Source of the DNA: Ideonella sp. A 288
GTDB taxonomy: Bacteria; Pseudomonadota; Gammaproteobacteria; Burkholderiales; Burkholderiaceae_C
Assembly: GCF_002198735.1 (NCBI RefSeq)
Contig: NZ_MWLO01000158.1
Location: 1 to 64,000, forward strand
DNA: 64,000 nt
Direction: 5' to 3'
Positions 50,340 to 60,005 of this stretch are shown here, in pieces (within the stretch, counting starts at the first letter, position 1; each line of letters begins with the position of its first letter). The notes beneath the pieces are model-generated. The model saw nothing but the letters and a program-made list of their open reading frames with translations, did no database searches and was not told the DNA's origin. Made by a program: the position numbers and the translations under genes.

Positions 50340-51737
50340 TCAGAGCCCCACCTGGCGGGGCAGCCACAGGCCGATGGCCGGCACGTAGGTGAGCACGATC
50401 AGGCTCACCAGCAATGGCGCCAGCCAGGGCAGGATGGCCATGGTCGTGCGCTCGAGGCTCAGCTTGGCCACCCGCGCCAGCACGAACAGCACCATGCCCA
50501 TCGGCGGGTGCAGCAGGCCGATCATCAGGTTGAGCACCATCACCAGGCCGAAGTGCACCGGGTCGATGCCCAGCTGCCGCGCGATCGGCAGCAGGATGGG
50601 CACGAGGATGGTGATGGCCGCGGTGGGCTCGAGGAAGCAGCCAACGAAGAGCATCAGCAGGTTGGCCAGCGCCAGGAAGACCCAGGGCTCCTTCGTGAAG
50701 CCCAGCACCCAGGCGGCGATGTCGCTGGTGACGCCGGTGGCGGTGAGCATCCAGCCGAAGATCGACGCGGCGGCCACGATGAACATCACCGTGGCCGTGG
50801 TCTCGACCGTGTCGAGGCAGACCTTGACGAACATCTTCCAGCTGAGCGTGCGGTACCAGGCCAGGCCCAGCACCATGGCCCACACGCAGGCGGCGATGGC
50901 GCCCTCGGTGGGGGTGAACAGGCCCGTGGTCATGCCGCCGATCAGCAGCACCGGCGTCATGATCGGCAGCACGGCCTGGAAGTTGAACAGGCGGTCGGCC
51001 GCGAACAGCACGGCAATGGCCACCACCACCGTGAGCTGCGGGTGCAGGCCCGCCTTCTCGATGGCGCCATACACCGCCAGCGGCCAGGCGATGACCACGG
51101 CCGTCTCGATCAGGGCCTTCGACACGCGCGCCCACTCGAACTTGATGTCGCCGCCCCAGTTGTTCTTGTGGGCGAAGTACGCCACCGTCAGCATCATCAG
51201 GAAGGCCATCAGCACGCCGGGCAGGATGCCGGCAAGGAACAGCGAGCCCACCGACACGTTGGCCATCATGGCGTAGATGACGAAGGGCAGCGACGGCGGG
51301 ATGATGGGCCCCAGCGTGGCCGACGCGGCGGTGACGCCGACCGCGAACTCGGTGTCGTAGCCATGGTCCTTCATGGCCTTGATCTCGATGGTGCCCAGGC
51401 CCGCGGCGTCGGCGATGGCGGTGCCGCTCATGCCGGCGAAGATGACCGAGCCGACCACGTTGACGTGGCCCAGACCGCCCTTGAGCCAGCCCACCAGCGA
51501 CAAGGCGAAGTTGTAGATGCGGTTGGTGATGCCGGCGTTGTTCATCAGGTTGCCGGCCAGGATGAAGAAGGGCACGGCCAGCAGCGGGAAGCTGTCGATG
51601 CCGCCGATCATGCGGTGCACCACCGCGAAGCCCGGCATGTCGCCGCTGACCAGGATGTAGACCAGCGACGAGCCGGCCATCGCGATGGCCACGGGGATGC
51701 CGCTGGCCATCAGGAACAGGAACAGGAGCTTCAGCAT
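50340..51737 (-). CDS. dctM: TRAP transporter large membrane subunit DctM (465 aa)
   Basis: Twelve or so hydrophobic helices across the full length. The DctM family phrases AVPFFILAGNLMNNAGITNRIY, GMSGTAIADAAGLGTIEIKAM and EPTAAITILVPILLPIA are present. With DctQ and DctP it forms a sodium- or proton-driven high-affinity carboxylate/sugar-acid importer. Ten bases after the DctQ stop. Confidence 0.95.
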   Translation of the reverse strand: MLKLLFLFLMASGIPVAIAMAGSSLVYILVSGDMPGFAVVHRMIGGIDSFPLLAVPFFILAGNLMNNAGITNRIYNFALSLVGWLKGGLGHVNVVGSVIFAGMSGTAIADAAGLGTIEIKAMKDHGYDTEFAVGVTAASATLGPIIPPSLPFVIYAMMANVSVGSLFLAGILPGVLMAFLMMLTVAYFAHKNNWGGDIKFEWARVSKALIETAVVIAWPLAVYGAIEKAGLHPQLTVVVAIAVLFAADRLFNFQAVLPIMTPVLLIGGMTTGLFTPTEGAIAACVWAMVLGLAWYRTLSWKMFVKVCLDTVETTATVMFIVAAASIFGWMLTATGVTSDIAAWVLGFTKEPWVFLALANLLMLFVGCFLEPTAAITILVPILLPIARQLGIDPVHFGLVMVLNLMIGLLHPPMGMVLFVLARVAKLSLERTTMAILPWLAPLLVSLIVLTYVPAIGLWLPRQVGL

Positions 51738-51747
51738 CGTCGGGCGC

Positions 51748-52311
51748 TCAACGGTCGTCCATCGTGGTTTCGGGCCGCTCGAGCACGCTGTAGCCGCGCC
51801 GCAGGTGGATGCGCAACACCCACACCGAGCGCAGCGCCGCCGCCGCGAAGCCGAGCAGGCACACGCCGTAGACGATGTTCATCGGCAGGTCGACGATGGT
51901 CATCTGGTAGTTGCCCATCTTCTGCATCATCTGCACCGTCAGCACGGTCATCGCGCCGAAGAAGCCGATGCGGGCCACGTCCACGGCAGTGGCCAGCGCG
52001 CGCGCCACCGCGGGCGGCAGGTAGCGGTACAGCAGGTCGACCTGGATGTGGTTGTTCTTGGCCACGCCGATGGCCATGCCCACGAACACCGTGCCGATGA
52101 GCAGGTAGCGGGCGATCTCTTCCGTCCACGAGGCCGAGTTGTTCAGCGCATAACGCGTGAAGAACTGGTAGAACACCGTGGCGCCCAGCAGCCAGAACAG
52201 CAGCAGCGCCGCCCAGGCCTCGGGCGTGGTGCCGGACAGGTCCACCGCCTCGTCGACGGCGTGGAACTGCCCGTCATCGCCCATCACCTTGGGCAGTGCA
52301 TCCAGATCCAT
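51748..52311 (-). CDS. dctQ: TRAP transporter small membrane subunit DctQ (187 aa)
   Basis: Four hydrophobic helices with the DctQ marks WTEEIARYLLIGTVFVGMAIG and an acidic N-terminus of about 30 residues. Lies between DctP and DctM in the usual P-Q-M order. A GC hairpin element separates it from DctP. Confidence 0.92.
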   Translation of the reverse strand: MDLDALPKVMGDDGQFHAVDEAVDLSGTTPEAWAALLLFWLLGATVFYQFFTRYALNNSASWTEEIARYLLIGTVFVGMAIGVAKNNHIQVDLLYRYLPPAVARALATAVDVARIGFFGAMTVLTVQMMQKMGNYQMTIVDLPMNIVYGVCLLGFAAAALRSVWVLRIHLRRGYSVLERPETTMDDR

Positions 52312-52401
52312 GGTGTCCGTTTCCGAGTGTCAGGCAGTGTGGCCGCTGCAGCCACCCAAGCAGACGCCGCGGAACCGGCTCTGCCGGGCCGCTGGCGTCC
52401 G

Positions 52402-52433
52402 CCCCCCCTGGGGGGGAGGTGGCCGCAGGCCAC
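52402..52433. repeat. Double hairpin element between dctP and dctQ
   Basis: C7-T-G7 (52402-52416) followed by GTGGCC-GCA-GGCCAC (52419-52433). Elements of the form CCCCCC-GGGGGG with an adjacent GGCC hairpin recur in intergenic regions of Burkholderiales genomes (recalled). Likely stabilises the dctP mRNA end and lowers dctQM expression. Confidence 0.6.
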
Positions 52434-52443
52434 TCCGGGGGGG

Positions 52444-53439
52444 TCATTTGATGGCCGTGATGCGGTCGTAGTCCTTCCGGTCGTAGCCCAGCGACTCGAC
52501 GGTCTTGGCCTTCAGCACCGCGTCGACGAAGCTCTGGCGGTTGACCGTGTGCACGCCCAGGCCCTTCTTCTTGAACTCTTCCACCAGTTCGGCCTCGCGC
52601 TTCTTGATCTGCGCCGAGGCGCGGGCCGCGGCCTCCTGAGCCACCTCGCCGAAGATCTTCTTCTCGGCGTCGGTGAGCTTGGTCCACACGTGCGGCGCCA
52701 CCTGGGTGGTGAGGCCGTCGACGATGTGGCCGGTGAGCATGATGTGCTTCTGCACCTCGTAGAACTTCTTCGCCTCGATGGTGGTGAGCGGGTTCTCCTG
52801 TGCATCCACGGTGCCGTTCTGCAGCGCCAGGTAGACCTCGGCAAACGCGATGGGCGTGGGGTTGGCACCGCAGGACTCGGGTGTGGCGCGGTACGCCGGC
52901 ACATCGGGCACGCGGATCTTCAGGCCCTTCATGCCGGCGCAGTCGGTGAAGGCCTTCTGCGCCGTGGTGTGGCGCGCGCCGTAGTAGGTGTAGGCCAGGA
53001 TCTGGATGCCGGTCTTGGCGCGGTAGCCGTCGACCATCTCCTTGAAGACCTCGCTCTTGCTGTAGGCCAGCTGGTGGTCGGCGTCGCGGAAGATGAAGGG
53101 GTAGTAGGCGATGCCCAGCCGCGGGTAGCTGCGCGCCGCGAACGACGGCCCGCTGATGATCATGTCGACCGTGCCCAGCGTCATGCCCTGGTTGATGTCG
53201 GTCTCCTTGCCCAGCGACGAGGCGGGGAAGACCTGGATGTCGAACTTGCCGTTGGTGCGCTTCTTGATTTCCTCGGCAGCCCACACCGATTGCGTGTGGT
53301 ACGGCTCGCTGGTCTCGTAGACATGCGCCCACTTGAGCTTGGTCTGCGCCAGTGCGGGCAGGGCCACCAGCGTGGACATCGCGGCGGCGAAGGCCAGGCC
53401 GAGGCCGGGCAGCAGGGACTTGAAGGTCGGACGGGTCAT
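52444..53439 (-). CDS. dctP: TRAP transporter substrate-binding protein DctP (331 aa)
   Basis: Signal peptide (cleavage after ALAQ, residue about 31), then the DctP fold: KLKWAHVYETSEPYHTQSVWAAEEI start (seen in part), GKFDIQVFPASSLGKETD, VYLALQNGTVDAQENPLTTIEA with the conserved Arg/Asn-type ligand region (KIRVPDVP, residues about 152-160). The binding-pocket type fits a uronic or aldonic acid ligand. First gene of the transporter set, probably the most abundant product. Confidence 0.95.
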   Translation of the reverse strand: MTRPTFKSLLPGLGLAFAAAMSTLVALPALAQTKLKWAHVYETSEPYHTQSVWAAEEIKKRTNGKFDIQVFPASSLGKETDINQGMTLGTVDMIISGPSFAARSYPRLGIAYYPFIFRDADHQLAYSKSEVFKEMVDGYRAKTGIQILAYTYYGARHTTAQKAFTDCAGMKGLKIRVPDVPAYRATPESCGANPTPIAFAEVYLALQNGTVDAQENPLTTIEAKKFYEVQKHIMLTGHIVDGLTTQVAPHVWTKLTDAEKKIFGEVAQEAAARASAQIKKREAELVEEFKKKGLGVHTVNRQSFVDAVLKAKTVESLGYDRKDYDRITAIK

Positions 53440-53488
53440 CGGGTGTCTCCTGTCGTGGTGTTGGTGTGGGACGGCGAGGGAACGGGGA

Positions 53489-54517
53489 TCAGTCGGCGAC
53501 GAGTTGCACCTTGGTGCTGCGCGTGCGGTCGAGCGCCAGCTCGAAGGCCTGCTTCGAATCGGCCAGCGGCAGCTGCGCGCTGATCAGCGGCCGCACGTCG
53601 ACACGGCGGCTGCGGATGGCCTGAACCGCCCAGTCGAACTCGAGGTGGGCGCGGAAGGCACCGCGGTAGTCGAGCTCGCGCGCCATCACGCTGTTGGCCG
53701 GAAAGGCCACCTCGGCCGGCAGCGTGCCCACCTGCACGATGCGGCCGCCGCGCCGCGTGGCAGTCAGGCAGGTGGCCAGCGCCGCGGGGCTGCCGGCGGC
53801 CTCGATCGAGACCTCGGCCAGGTCGGCCAGCTCGGCCGCACTGGCCTGGTCGCTGCGGATGGTGCGGTCGGCGCCCACGGTGCGGGCCATCTCGAGCGCG
53901 CGGTCGTTGATGTCGCAGACGATCACCTGGGCCGCGCCGGCCAGCCGCGCGGCCATCACGCTCATGCAGCCGATGGTGCCGCCACCGGTGACCAGCACGG
54001 TCTCGCCCAGCACCGGCCCCGCACGGTGGAGGGCATGCAGGCCGATCGACAGCGGCTCGGCGCAGGCGATCTCGCCCAGCGAGATGCCCGGCTCGGTGAT
54101 CGGCGTGAGCTGCGCCTCGCCCATGACGAAGCGCTCGCGGAACATGCCCTGCGCATGCGGGAACACGCTGGCGCTGCCCAGGAAGAACATCTGCCGGCAC
54201 AGGTTGCCGCGGCCTTCGCGGCAGTAGCTGCAGCGGCCACAGGCGTGCGAGGGGTTGATGGCCACCTTCTGCCCTATGGCGACGCGGGTGACGGCATCGC
54301 CGAGGGCCACCACCACGCCCGAGGCCTCGTGCCCCGGCACCAGCGGCTCGCGCACGACGAAGGCGCCGACGCGGCCTTCCTTGTAGTAGTGCAGGTCGGA
54401 GCCGCAGATGCCGCCGGCCCCCAGGCGCAGCAGCACGTCGTTCGCGCCCAGCGCGCGCGGGGTTTCCTGCTCGAGCCGGAGGTCGAGCGCACCGTGGATG
54501 AGGCAGGCCAGTGACAT
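53489..54517 (-). CDS. Zinc-type alcohol dehydrogenase, L-idonate 5-dehydrogenase-like (342 aa)
   Basis: MDR-family dehydrogenase: catalytic zinc site GICGSDLHYY and GHEASG, structural zinc CGRCSYCREGRGNLC, and Rossmann GGGTIGCMSV with acidic CDIND for NAD. It resembles L-idonate/L-gulonate 5-dehydrogenases (RspB/IdnD type), which often lie beside mannonate dehydratase-like RspA genes. The mannonate dehydratase-like gene is in the same block. Start at 54517. Confidence 0.88.
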   Translation of the reverse strand: MSLACLIHGALDLRLEQETPRALGANDVLLRLGAGGICGSDLHYYKEGRVGAFVVREPLVPGHEASGVVVALGDAVTRVAIGQKVAINPSHACGRCSYCREGRGNLCRQMFFLGSASVFPHAQGMFRERFVMGEAQLTPITEPGISLGEIACAEPLSIGLHALHRAGPVLGETVLVTGGGTIGCMSVMAARLAGAAQVIVCDINDRALEMARTVGADRTIRSDQASAAELADLAEVSIEAAGSPAALATCLTATRRGGRIVQVGTLPAEVAFPANSVMARELDYRGAFRAHLEFDWAVQAIRSRRVDVRPLISAQLPLADSKQAFELALDRTRSTKVQLVAD

Positions 54518-54542
54518 GGGGGTTCCTTCGGTCGGCGCGGGG

Positions 54543-55274
54543 TCAGGACGGCATGGCCACCGGGGCAGGCGCCGTCGCGGGCGGCCACGCATCGGCAAAG
54601 CGCGCCTGCGAACGTTCGAGGTGCAGGTGCATCGCACGCCGCGCGGCATCGGGCTTGTGGGCGGCCACCGCAGCGACGACGCTGCGGTGCTCGGCGATCG
54701 CCTTGCGCCAGCTCTTCTCGCTCTCGAAGTGGTGGCCCATCTGCTCGAACAGCGGGTTGTTGCGCTCGTCGTACAGCTCGGTCACGGTGCGCACCAGGGG
54801 GCCGTTGCCGGCGGCCTCGGCCAGGCGCACGTGGAACAGCCTGTCGCCACGGGTGGGCATGGCCCCGGCGGCGATGTCGTCTTCCATCAGCGCGATGGCC
54901 TCGCGCAGCCCGGCCACCTGGGCCCGGCTGGCCACGTCGGCGGCCAGTGCGGCCAGTTCGCCCTCGACCACCTGGCGGGCGCGGATGATCTCGAAGGGGC
55001 CGAAGGCGTTGGGCTCCAGCCGCTGCGCCGACGCGGCCGGCTCGCGCGCGACCACATGGATGCCCGAGCCCGGCCGTACCTCGACCAGGCCCTCGACCTC
55101 GAGCGCGATCAGCGCCTCGCGCACCGACGGCCGCGACACGCCCAGCCGGGTGGCCAGGTCGCGCTCGGCCGGCAGGCGGGTGCCCACCTCGTACACGCCA
55201 CGGTGGATCAGCGCGCGCAACTGGTCGGCGATCTGGCGGTACAGGCGGCGGGGTTCGACGGCCTGGAGGGGCAT
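54543..55274 (-). CDS. FadR/GntR-family sugar-acid regulator (243 aa)
   Basis: N-terminal winged helix-turn-helix (residues about 8-75: GTRLPAERDLATRLGVSRPSVREAL, given in part) and an all-helical FCD domain (residues about 95-225) with HVRLAEAAGN and EHRSVVAAV His/Asp ligands for metal and effector. It resembles UxuR/ExuR-class repressors. Candidate sites of ATGGTATGAC/ATCATACGAT type occur near 62570 and 63635. It could repress both the minus-strand block and the plus-strand genes until a uronate derivative binds. Confidence 0.92.
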   Translation of the reverse strand: MPLQAVEPRRLYRQIADQLRALIHRGVYEVGTRLPAERDLATRLGVSRPSVREALIALEVEGLVEVRPGSGIHVVAREPAASAQRLEPNAFGPFEIIRARQVVEGELAALAADVASRAQVAGLREAIALMEDDIAAGAMPTRGDRLFHVRLAEAAGNGPLVRTVTELYDERNNPLFEQMGHHFESEKSWRKAIAEHRSVVAAVAAHKPDAARRAMHLHLERSQARFADAWPPATAPAPVAMPS

Positions 55275-55378
55275 GGGCGGGCGGTCAGGTGGTCAGGCCA
55301 ATTTGCGCCGATGGTAGCGGTGCCACCGGGCCGGCACAGCACAGGAAAACCCTCTGCTGCGGCGCCCGCCACGGGGCT

Positions 55379-56320
55379 TCAGAGCTGGGCAGCCATCAAC
55401 TCGGCCCGCGTCGGCAGGCCTTCGGTGTCGCCCCGCACCTGCACCGCGCGGGCGCCGATCCAGGTGGCGCGCCGCACGGCCTCGGCCACCGGGCGTCCGT
55501 CGAGCAGCGCACTGATCAGGCCCACCGCGAAGCCGTCGCCCGCACCCACCGTGTCGACCACACGTTCGACCGGCCAGGCGGCCACATGGCCACAACCCTG
55601 CTGACCGTTGAAGTAAGCGCCTTCGGCCCCCATCTTGACGACCACCAGGCTCGCGCCTTGCGCCCGGTAGAAGGCGGCGATGCCCTCGGGCGTGGCCTCG
55701 CCGGTGAGTTGCCGTCCTTCGTCCAGGCCGGGCAGCACCCAGTCGCAGCGCGCGGCCAGGTCGTTGATCCTCTCGCGCATGGCCTGCGCCGACGGCCACA
55801 GCGCCGGCCGCAGGTTGGGGTCGAAGCTGAGCGTGCGGCCGGCCTCGCGCAGCCGCGCGATGGCGGCCTGCGTGGCGGCCAGCGTGCCGGCGGTCAGCGC
55901 CGGGAACACACCGGTGAGGTGGCCATGCCGTGCCGAGGCCAGCCAGGGCCCGTCGAGGTCGTCCGGCGTCATCGCGCTGGCCGCCGAGCCGCGGCGGTGG
56001 TACTCGATCGGCGGGTCGCTGCCGTCGTCGACGCGGCCCTTGAACATGAAGCCGGTGCGCGCACCCGGCACCACGGCCACGTGCGAGCAGTCGATGCCCT
56101 CACGCGAGAACTCGTGCAGCAGGAAGCGGCCCATCGAGTCGTCGCCCAGGCGGCTGGCCCAGCCCACCCGCAAGCCCAGCCGCGCCAGGCCGACGGCCAC
56201 GTTGGTCTCGGCGCCGGCGGTGCGCTTGTCGAAGCGCTGCACGGTCTCCAACGGACCGCTCTCGCAGGCGACGAACAAGGCCATCGCCTCGCCCAGGGTG
56301 ACCACATCGAGACCGGTCAT
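55379..56320 (-). CDS. kdgK: 2-keto-3-deoxygluconate kinase, PfkB family (313 aa)
   Basis: PfkB carbohydrate kinase: LGEAMALF start, GAETNVAVGLARLG, DDSMGRF, FDPNLRPALWPS and the ATP/anion-hole motif DTVGAGDGFAVG. KDG kinase makes KDPG for cleavage by KDPG aldolase; the aldolase gene is not in this window. ATGA overlap with the fructuronate-reductase-like gene confirms one operon. Confidence 0.9.
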   Translation of the reverse strand: MTGLDVVTLGEAMALFVACESGPLETVQRFDKRTAGAETNVAVGLARLGLRVGWASRLGDDSMGRFLLHEFSREGIDCSHVAVVPGARTGFMFKGRVDDGSDPPIEYHRRGSAASAMTPDDLDGPWLASARHGHLTGVFPALTAGTLAATQAAIARLREAGRTLSFDPNLRPALWPSAQAMRERINDLAARCDWVLPGLDEGRQLTGEATPEGIAAFYRAQGASLVVVKMGAEGAYFNGQQGCGHVAAWPVERVVDTVGAGDGFAVGLISALLDGRPVAEAVRRATWIGARAVQVRGDTEGLPTRAELMAAQL

Positions 56321-57810
56321 GTCATCGCCTCCAGCGTGGCCCGCGCGCCGCGGCCGCGCAGGGATTCGAGCGCCGGCGCCAGCGCGGCCACCAGCGCCGG
56401 GTGGCCGGCCAGGTCGCCGAACACCGGCGCGAAGCGCGTCAGCGCGTCGGCACGGGCATGGGCCGTGGCTTGCGCGTCGGCCTTCGCCACCAGATCGGCC
56501 AGCGCCGCGGCCAACGGGTCGTCGACCGTGAACTCACGGCCGGCGTCGTCACACCCGCTCAGGTGCTGCAGCCAGGCCGCGAGGGCCAGCGCCAGGCGGT
56601 CGATCGGCTGCCCCGCGGCGATGCGGTCGCGCACCGTGCCCAGCAGGCGCTGCGGCAGTTTCTGCGACCCGTCCATCGCGATCTGCTGCGTGCGGTGGGC
56701 CAACGCCGGGTTGGCAAAGCGCGCCAGCAGCGACGCGCGGTAGGCCGCGAGGTCGAGCCCCGGCAGCGGTGGCAGCGTGGGCGCCACCTCGTGCCGCAAC
56801 AGGTCGTCGACGAAGCGGCGCAGCGGCGCCTGGCCGATGGCCTCGTCCACCGTGCGCCAACCGGCCAGCAGGCCCAGGTAGGCGATGGCCGAATGGCTGC
56901 CGTTGACCATGCGCAGCTTCAGGTGCTCCCAGGGCTCGGCCCGCTCGACGGCGCGCGCCCCACCCAGTTCCCAGGCGGGTCGCCCGGCAGCGAAGCGGTC
57001 TTCCACCGCCCAATCGAAGAAGGGCTCGGCCACCACCGGCCAGGCGTCGTCGCAGCCCAGCGCGGCGGCCACCGCGGCGCGGTCGGCCTCGGTGGTGCGC
57101 GGCACGATGCGGTCGACCATGCTGCTGGGGAAGGTGCAGCCTTGCTCAATCCAGCGCGCCAGGCCGGCATCGACGCGCCCGGCGAAGTCCTGCACCAGGC
57201 CCTGCAGCGTGCGGCCGTTGGCCGGCAGGTTGTCCAGCGACAGCAGCGTGATCGGGCCCTGCCCCTGTGCGCGCCGCAGCGCCAGGCCGTGCACGACGAA
57301 GCCGATGGCGCTGCGCGGCGCCTCGGCATGGGCCAGGTCGTGCGCGATCGCCGGGTGGTCGAGGCGCAGCGCCCCCGTCGCCGGGTCGTGCGCATAGCCC
57401 TTCTCGGTGATGGTGAGGCTGACGAGGCGGGTGGCCGGCCGCGCGATGGCCCGCAGCACCGCGGTTGGGTCCTCAGGCGCGACCAGCACCTCGCGCACGC
57501 CACCGATCACCCGCAGGCGCTGGCGCGGGCGGCCGGCGTCGTCGGCATCGCGCGTGGCCACGGTGTACAGGCCCTGCTGCGGCGCCAGTGCGTCGCGCAC
57601 CGCCGCCTCGCGCATCGACACGCCCACCAGGCCCCAGCGCATATCGCCGTCGGCATGCCGCGCCGCCTCGGTGGCCACCGCCAGGTGGGCGCGCGCGAAG
57701 GCGCCCAGGCCCAGGTGCACGATGCCGGGGGCGAGCGCATCGCGGTCGTACGCGGGCCGCTGCACGTCGGCGGGCAATGCGGCCAGCGCGGCAGGGTCGA
57801 GTCGGCTCAT
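56317..57810 (-). CDS. uxuB: Mannitol dehydrogenase family, fructuronate reductase-like (497 aa)
   Basis: Polyol-specific long-chain dehydrogenase: LGLGAFARAHLA for NAD binding, FPSSMVDRIVPRTT typical of fructuronate reductases, and the catalytic Lys in HLKLRMVNGSHSAIAYLG. It would reduce fructuronate to mannonate, the substrate of the mannonate dehydratase encoded upstream. Mannitol 2-dehydrogenase is the alternative, but context favours uronate. A 22-bp DNA duplication covers the start region. Confidence 0.87.
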   Translation of the reverse strand: MSRLDPAALAALPADVQRPAYDRDALAPGIVHLGLGAFARAHLAVATEAARHADGDMRWGLVGVSMREAAVRDALAPQQGLYTVATRDADDAGRPRQRLRVIGGVREVLVAPEDPTAVLRAIARPATRLVSLTITEKGYAHDPATGALRLDHPAIAHDLAHAEAPRSAIGFVVHGLALRRAQGQGPITLLSLDNLPANGRTLQGLVQDFAGRVDAGLARWIEQGCTFPSSMVDRIVPRTTEADRAAVAAALGCDDAWPVVAEPFFDWAVEDRFAAGRPAWELGGARAVERAEPWEHLKLRMVNGSHSAIAYLGLLAGWRTVDEAIGQAPLRRFVDDLLRHEVAPTLPPLPGLDLAAYRASLLARFANPALAHRTQQIAMDGSQKLPQRLLGTVRDRIAAGQPIDRLALALAAWLQHLSGCDDAGREFTVDDPLAAALADLVAKADAQATAHARADALTRFAPVFGDLAGHPALVAALAPALESLRGRGARATLEAMT

Positions 57811-57846
57811 CGGCGGTTCATTGGCGGCTCATCGGCCGTTCATGGC
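57803..57846 (-). repeat. 22-bp tandem duplication at the uxuB-like start codon
   Basis: Copies 57803-57824 and 57825-57846 differ at three to four positions. Copy one contains the real start (ATGAGCCG on the minus strand). Copy two creates a second ATGAGCCG followed four codons later by TGA. Confidence 0.8.
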
Positions 57847-57883
57847 CTGAGGGTGGGCCACAGCGGCGCCGCACCGGCCCACC

Positions 57884-59095
57884 TCACCAGTCCCACATCG
57901 CGCCATCGCGCTGCAGCCGGTTCACCGGCAGGTAGGCGCGCTGGTAGGGGTACCTGGCCGCCAGCGCCTCGTCGATGTCGACGCCGTGGCCGGGTGCCTC
58001 GCCGGGGTGCATGAAGCCGTCGGCATAGGTGTAGGCATGCGGGAACACCGCGTCGGTTTCCTCGCTGTGCGGCATGTGCTCCTGGAGGCCGAAGTTGGGC
58101 ACCCACAGGTCGAAGTGCAGCGCCGCACCCATGCACACCGGCGACAGGTCGGTGGCGCCGTGGCAGCCGGTGCGCACCTGGTACAGCGATGCCAGGTCGG
58201 CGATGCGCCGCAGGTGGGTGATGCCGCCGGCGTGGACCACCGTGGCGCGGATGTAGTCGACGAGTTGCTGCTCGATCAGCGGCTTGCAGTCCCAGATCGA
58301 GTTGAACACCTCGCCCACCGCCAGCGGCGTGGTGGTGTGCTGGCGGATCAGGCGGAAGGCGTCGGGGTTCTCTGCCGGCGTGGCATCTTCCATCCAGAAC
58401 AGGTGGTAGGGTTCCAGCGACTTGCCCAGTCGTGCCGCCTCGATGGGCGACAGGCGGTGGTGCACGTCGTGCAGCAGGTGCGGCTCATCGCCGACGGCGC
58501 TGCGCACCGCGTCGAACAACGCGGGCACGTGGCGCAGGTACTTCTCGGTAGACCAGTCGTGTTCGCTGGGCAGCGCCGCATCGGCCGGCTCGTAGCGCGC
58601 GCCGGGCTGGGCCACGCCGTAGACCTTGTCCAGGCCCGGCACGCCGCTCTGCACGCGGATGGCCTGGTAGCCCAGGGCCTGGTGGCGCCGCACTTCGTCC
58701 ACCGTGTGCTCGATGTCGCGGCCGTTGGCGTGGCAGTACACCATCACGCGGTCGCGGCTGGCGCCTCCCAGCAGCTGGTACAGCGGCAGGCCGGCGGCCT
58801 TGGCCTTCAGGTCCCACAGCGCAGTGTCGACCGCGGCGATGGCGCTCATCGTCACCGGCCCGCGCCGCCAGTAGGCGCCGCGATAGAGGTACTGCCAGGT
58901 GTCCTCGATGCGGTGCGCATCGCGGCCGATCAGGCAGGGCAGCACATGGTCCGTCAGGTAGCTGGCCACCGCCAGCTCGCGGCCGTTGAGCGTGGCGTCG
59001 CCCAGGCCGGTGAGGCCCTGGTCGGTCTCGATCTTCAGGGTGACGAAGTTGCGGCCGGGGCTGCAGACGATGACGCGGGCGGCGGTGATCTTCAT
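57884..59095 (-). CDS. manD: D-mannonate dehydratase, ManD/RspA-type enolase superfamily (403 aa)
   Basis: ManD signature: [13 protein letters not shown], metal ligand pair DVHHRLS (Asp and His), [11 protein letters not shown] and GEVFN carboxylates, CHGATDLSP and the C-terminal tail with [20 protein letters not shown] in two parts. Members convert D-mannonate to 2-keto-3-deoxygluconate, although some act poorly or on gluconate. Together with UxuB and KdgK it completes fructuronate to KDPG. Start at 59095 (MKITAARV), skipping an upstream ATG. Confidence 0.9.
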   Translation of the reverse strand: MKITAARVIVCSPGRNFVTLKIETDQGLTGLGDATLNGRELAVASYLTDHVLPCLIGRDAHRIEDTWQYLYRGAYWRRGPVTMSAIAAVDTALWDLKAKAAGLPLYQLLGGASRDRVMVYCHANGRDIEHTVDEVRRHQALGYQAIRVQSGVPGLDKVYGVAQPGARYEPADAALPSEHDWSTEKYLRHVPALFDAVRSAVGDEPHLLHDVHHRLSPIEAARLGKSLEPYHLFWMEDATPAENPDAFRLIRQHTTTPLAVGEVFNSIWDCKPLIEQQLVDYIRATVVHAGGITHLRRIADLASLYQVRTGCHGATDLSPVCMGAALHFDLWVPNFGLQEHMPHSEETDAVFPHAYTYADGFMHPGEAPGHGVDIDEALAARYPYQRAYLPVNRLQRDGAMWDW

Positions 59096-59109
59096 GGGCC
59101 GCCCGTAGG

Positions 59110-60003
59110 TCAACGTGGCACCAGACGCGCGCCGCTCAACTGTTCCTGCGCCTCCACCAGCGAGGGCACCAGCTTCTTGCCGTGGCCCAGTGCGCTGGCG
59201 ATGGCCAGCGACTGGTGCACCGCCTCGCCCATCACGCTGGGCACGTTCAGGCCTTCGGCCAGGTGGGTGTAGTAGCGCACGTCCTTGCGGGCGTTGTCGA
59301 GCTCGAACTTCAGGCCCGCCAGGTCGCCGTGCAGCGTCTTGGCCATGGCCTGGAACAGACCCGAGTTCACCGGCCCGGCGGAGATCAGCTCCACCAGCCG
59401 CTGCAGGTCGATGCCCGCGCGCTGGCCCACCGCGAAGGCCTCGGCGGTGGACGTGCAGATGGCCTGCGCGATGAAGTTGTTGAGCAGCTTGATGGTGTGC
59501 CCGGCCCCCGGCCCGCCGATGTGGAACACGTTCTCAGCGAAGCAGCGCAGCACCGGCTCGAGCCGCGCGAAGACCTCGGGCTCGGCGCCGACCATCACGT
59601 TGAGCTTGCCGGCCTCGGCCTCGACCGGCGTGCGCGACAGCGGCGCATCCACCAGCGTGATGCCGCCCGAGGCGCAGCGCTCGCGCAGGCGGGCGGTGGA
59701 ATCGGGCTCGCTGGTGGAGCAGTCGACGATGACCAGGCCCTCGCGCGCCGCCGACAGCAGGCCGTGCGGCCCGGCCACCACCGCTTCGACCTGCGGAGAG
59801 CCGGTGACGCAGATGAAGACGATCTCGCATGACGCCAGTGCGGCGGCATCGTCGACACGCGTGGCGCCGGCGGCCAGCAGATCGGCCACGCGCTCGGTGT
59901 TGGCATGTACGGTGAGTTGCAGCGTGTGGCCCTTGGCCAGCAGGTGGCGGGCCATGCCATGGCCCATCAGGCCACTGGCGCCGACGAATCCGATCGTCGC
60001 CAT
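59110..60003 (-). CDS. 3-hydroxyisobutyrate dehydrogenase family reductase (297 aa)
   Basis: Beta-hydroxyacid dehydrogenase: [14 protein letters not shown] as the NAD(P) loop (usual GLGxMG altered to GASGLMG), [12 protein letters not shown] substrate loop, and the catalytic Lys172/Asn176 pair in HTIKLLNNF. Members reduce tartronate semialdehyde or oxidise related hydroxy acids. In a sugar-acid block it could handle tartronate semialdehyde, glyoxylate or glycolaldehyde-derived products. Overlap-free, two bases from the SDR stop. Confidence 0.87.
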   Translation of the reverse strand: MATIGFVGASGLMGHGMARHLLAKGHTLQLTVHANTERVADLLAAGATRVDDAAALASCEIVFICVTGSPQVEAVVAGPHGLLSAAREGLVIVDCSTSEPDSTARLRERCASGGITLVDAPLSRTPVEAEAGKLNVMVGAEPEVFARLEPVLRCFAENVFHIGGPGAGHTIKLLNNFIAQAICTSTAEAFAVGQRAGIDLQRLVELISAGPVNSGLFQAMAKTLHGDLAGLKFELDNARKDVRYYTHLAEGLNVPSVMGEAVHQSLAIASALGHGKKLVPSLVEAQEQLSGARLVPR

Positions 60004-60005
60004 GG

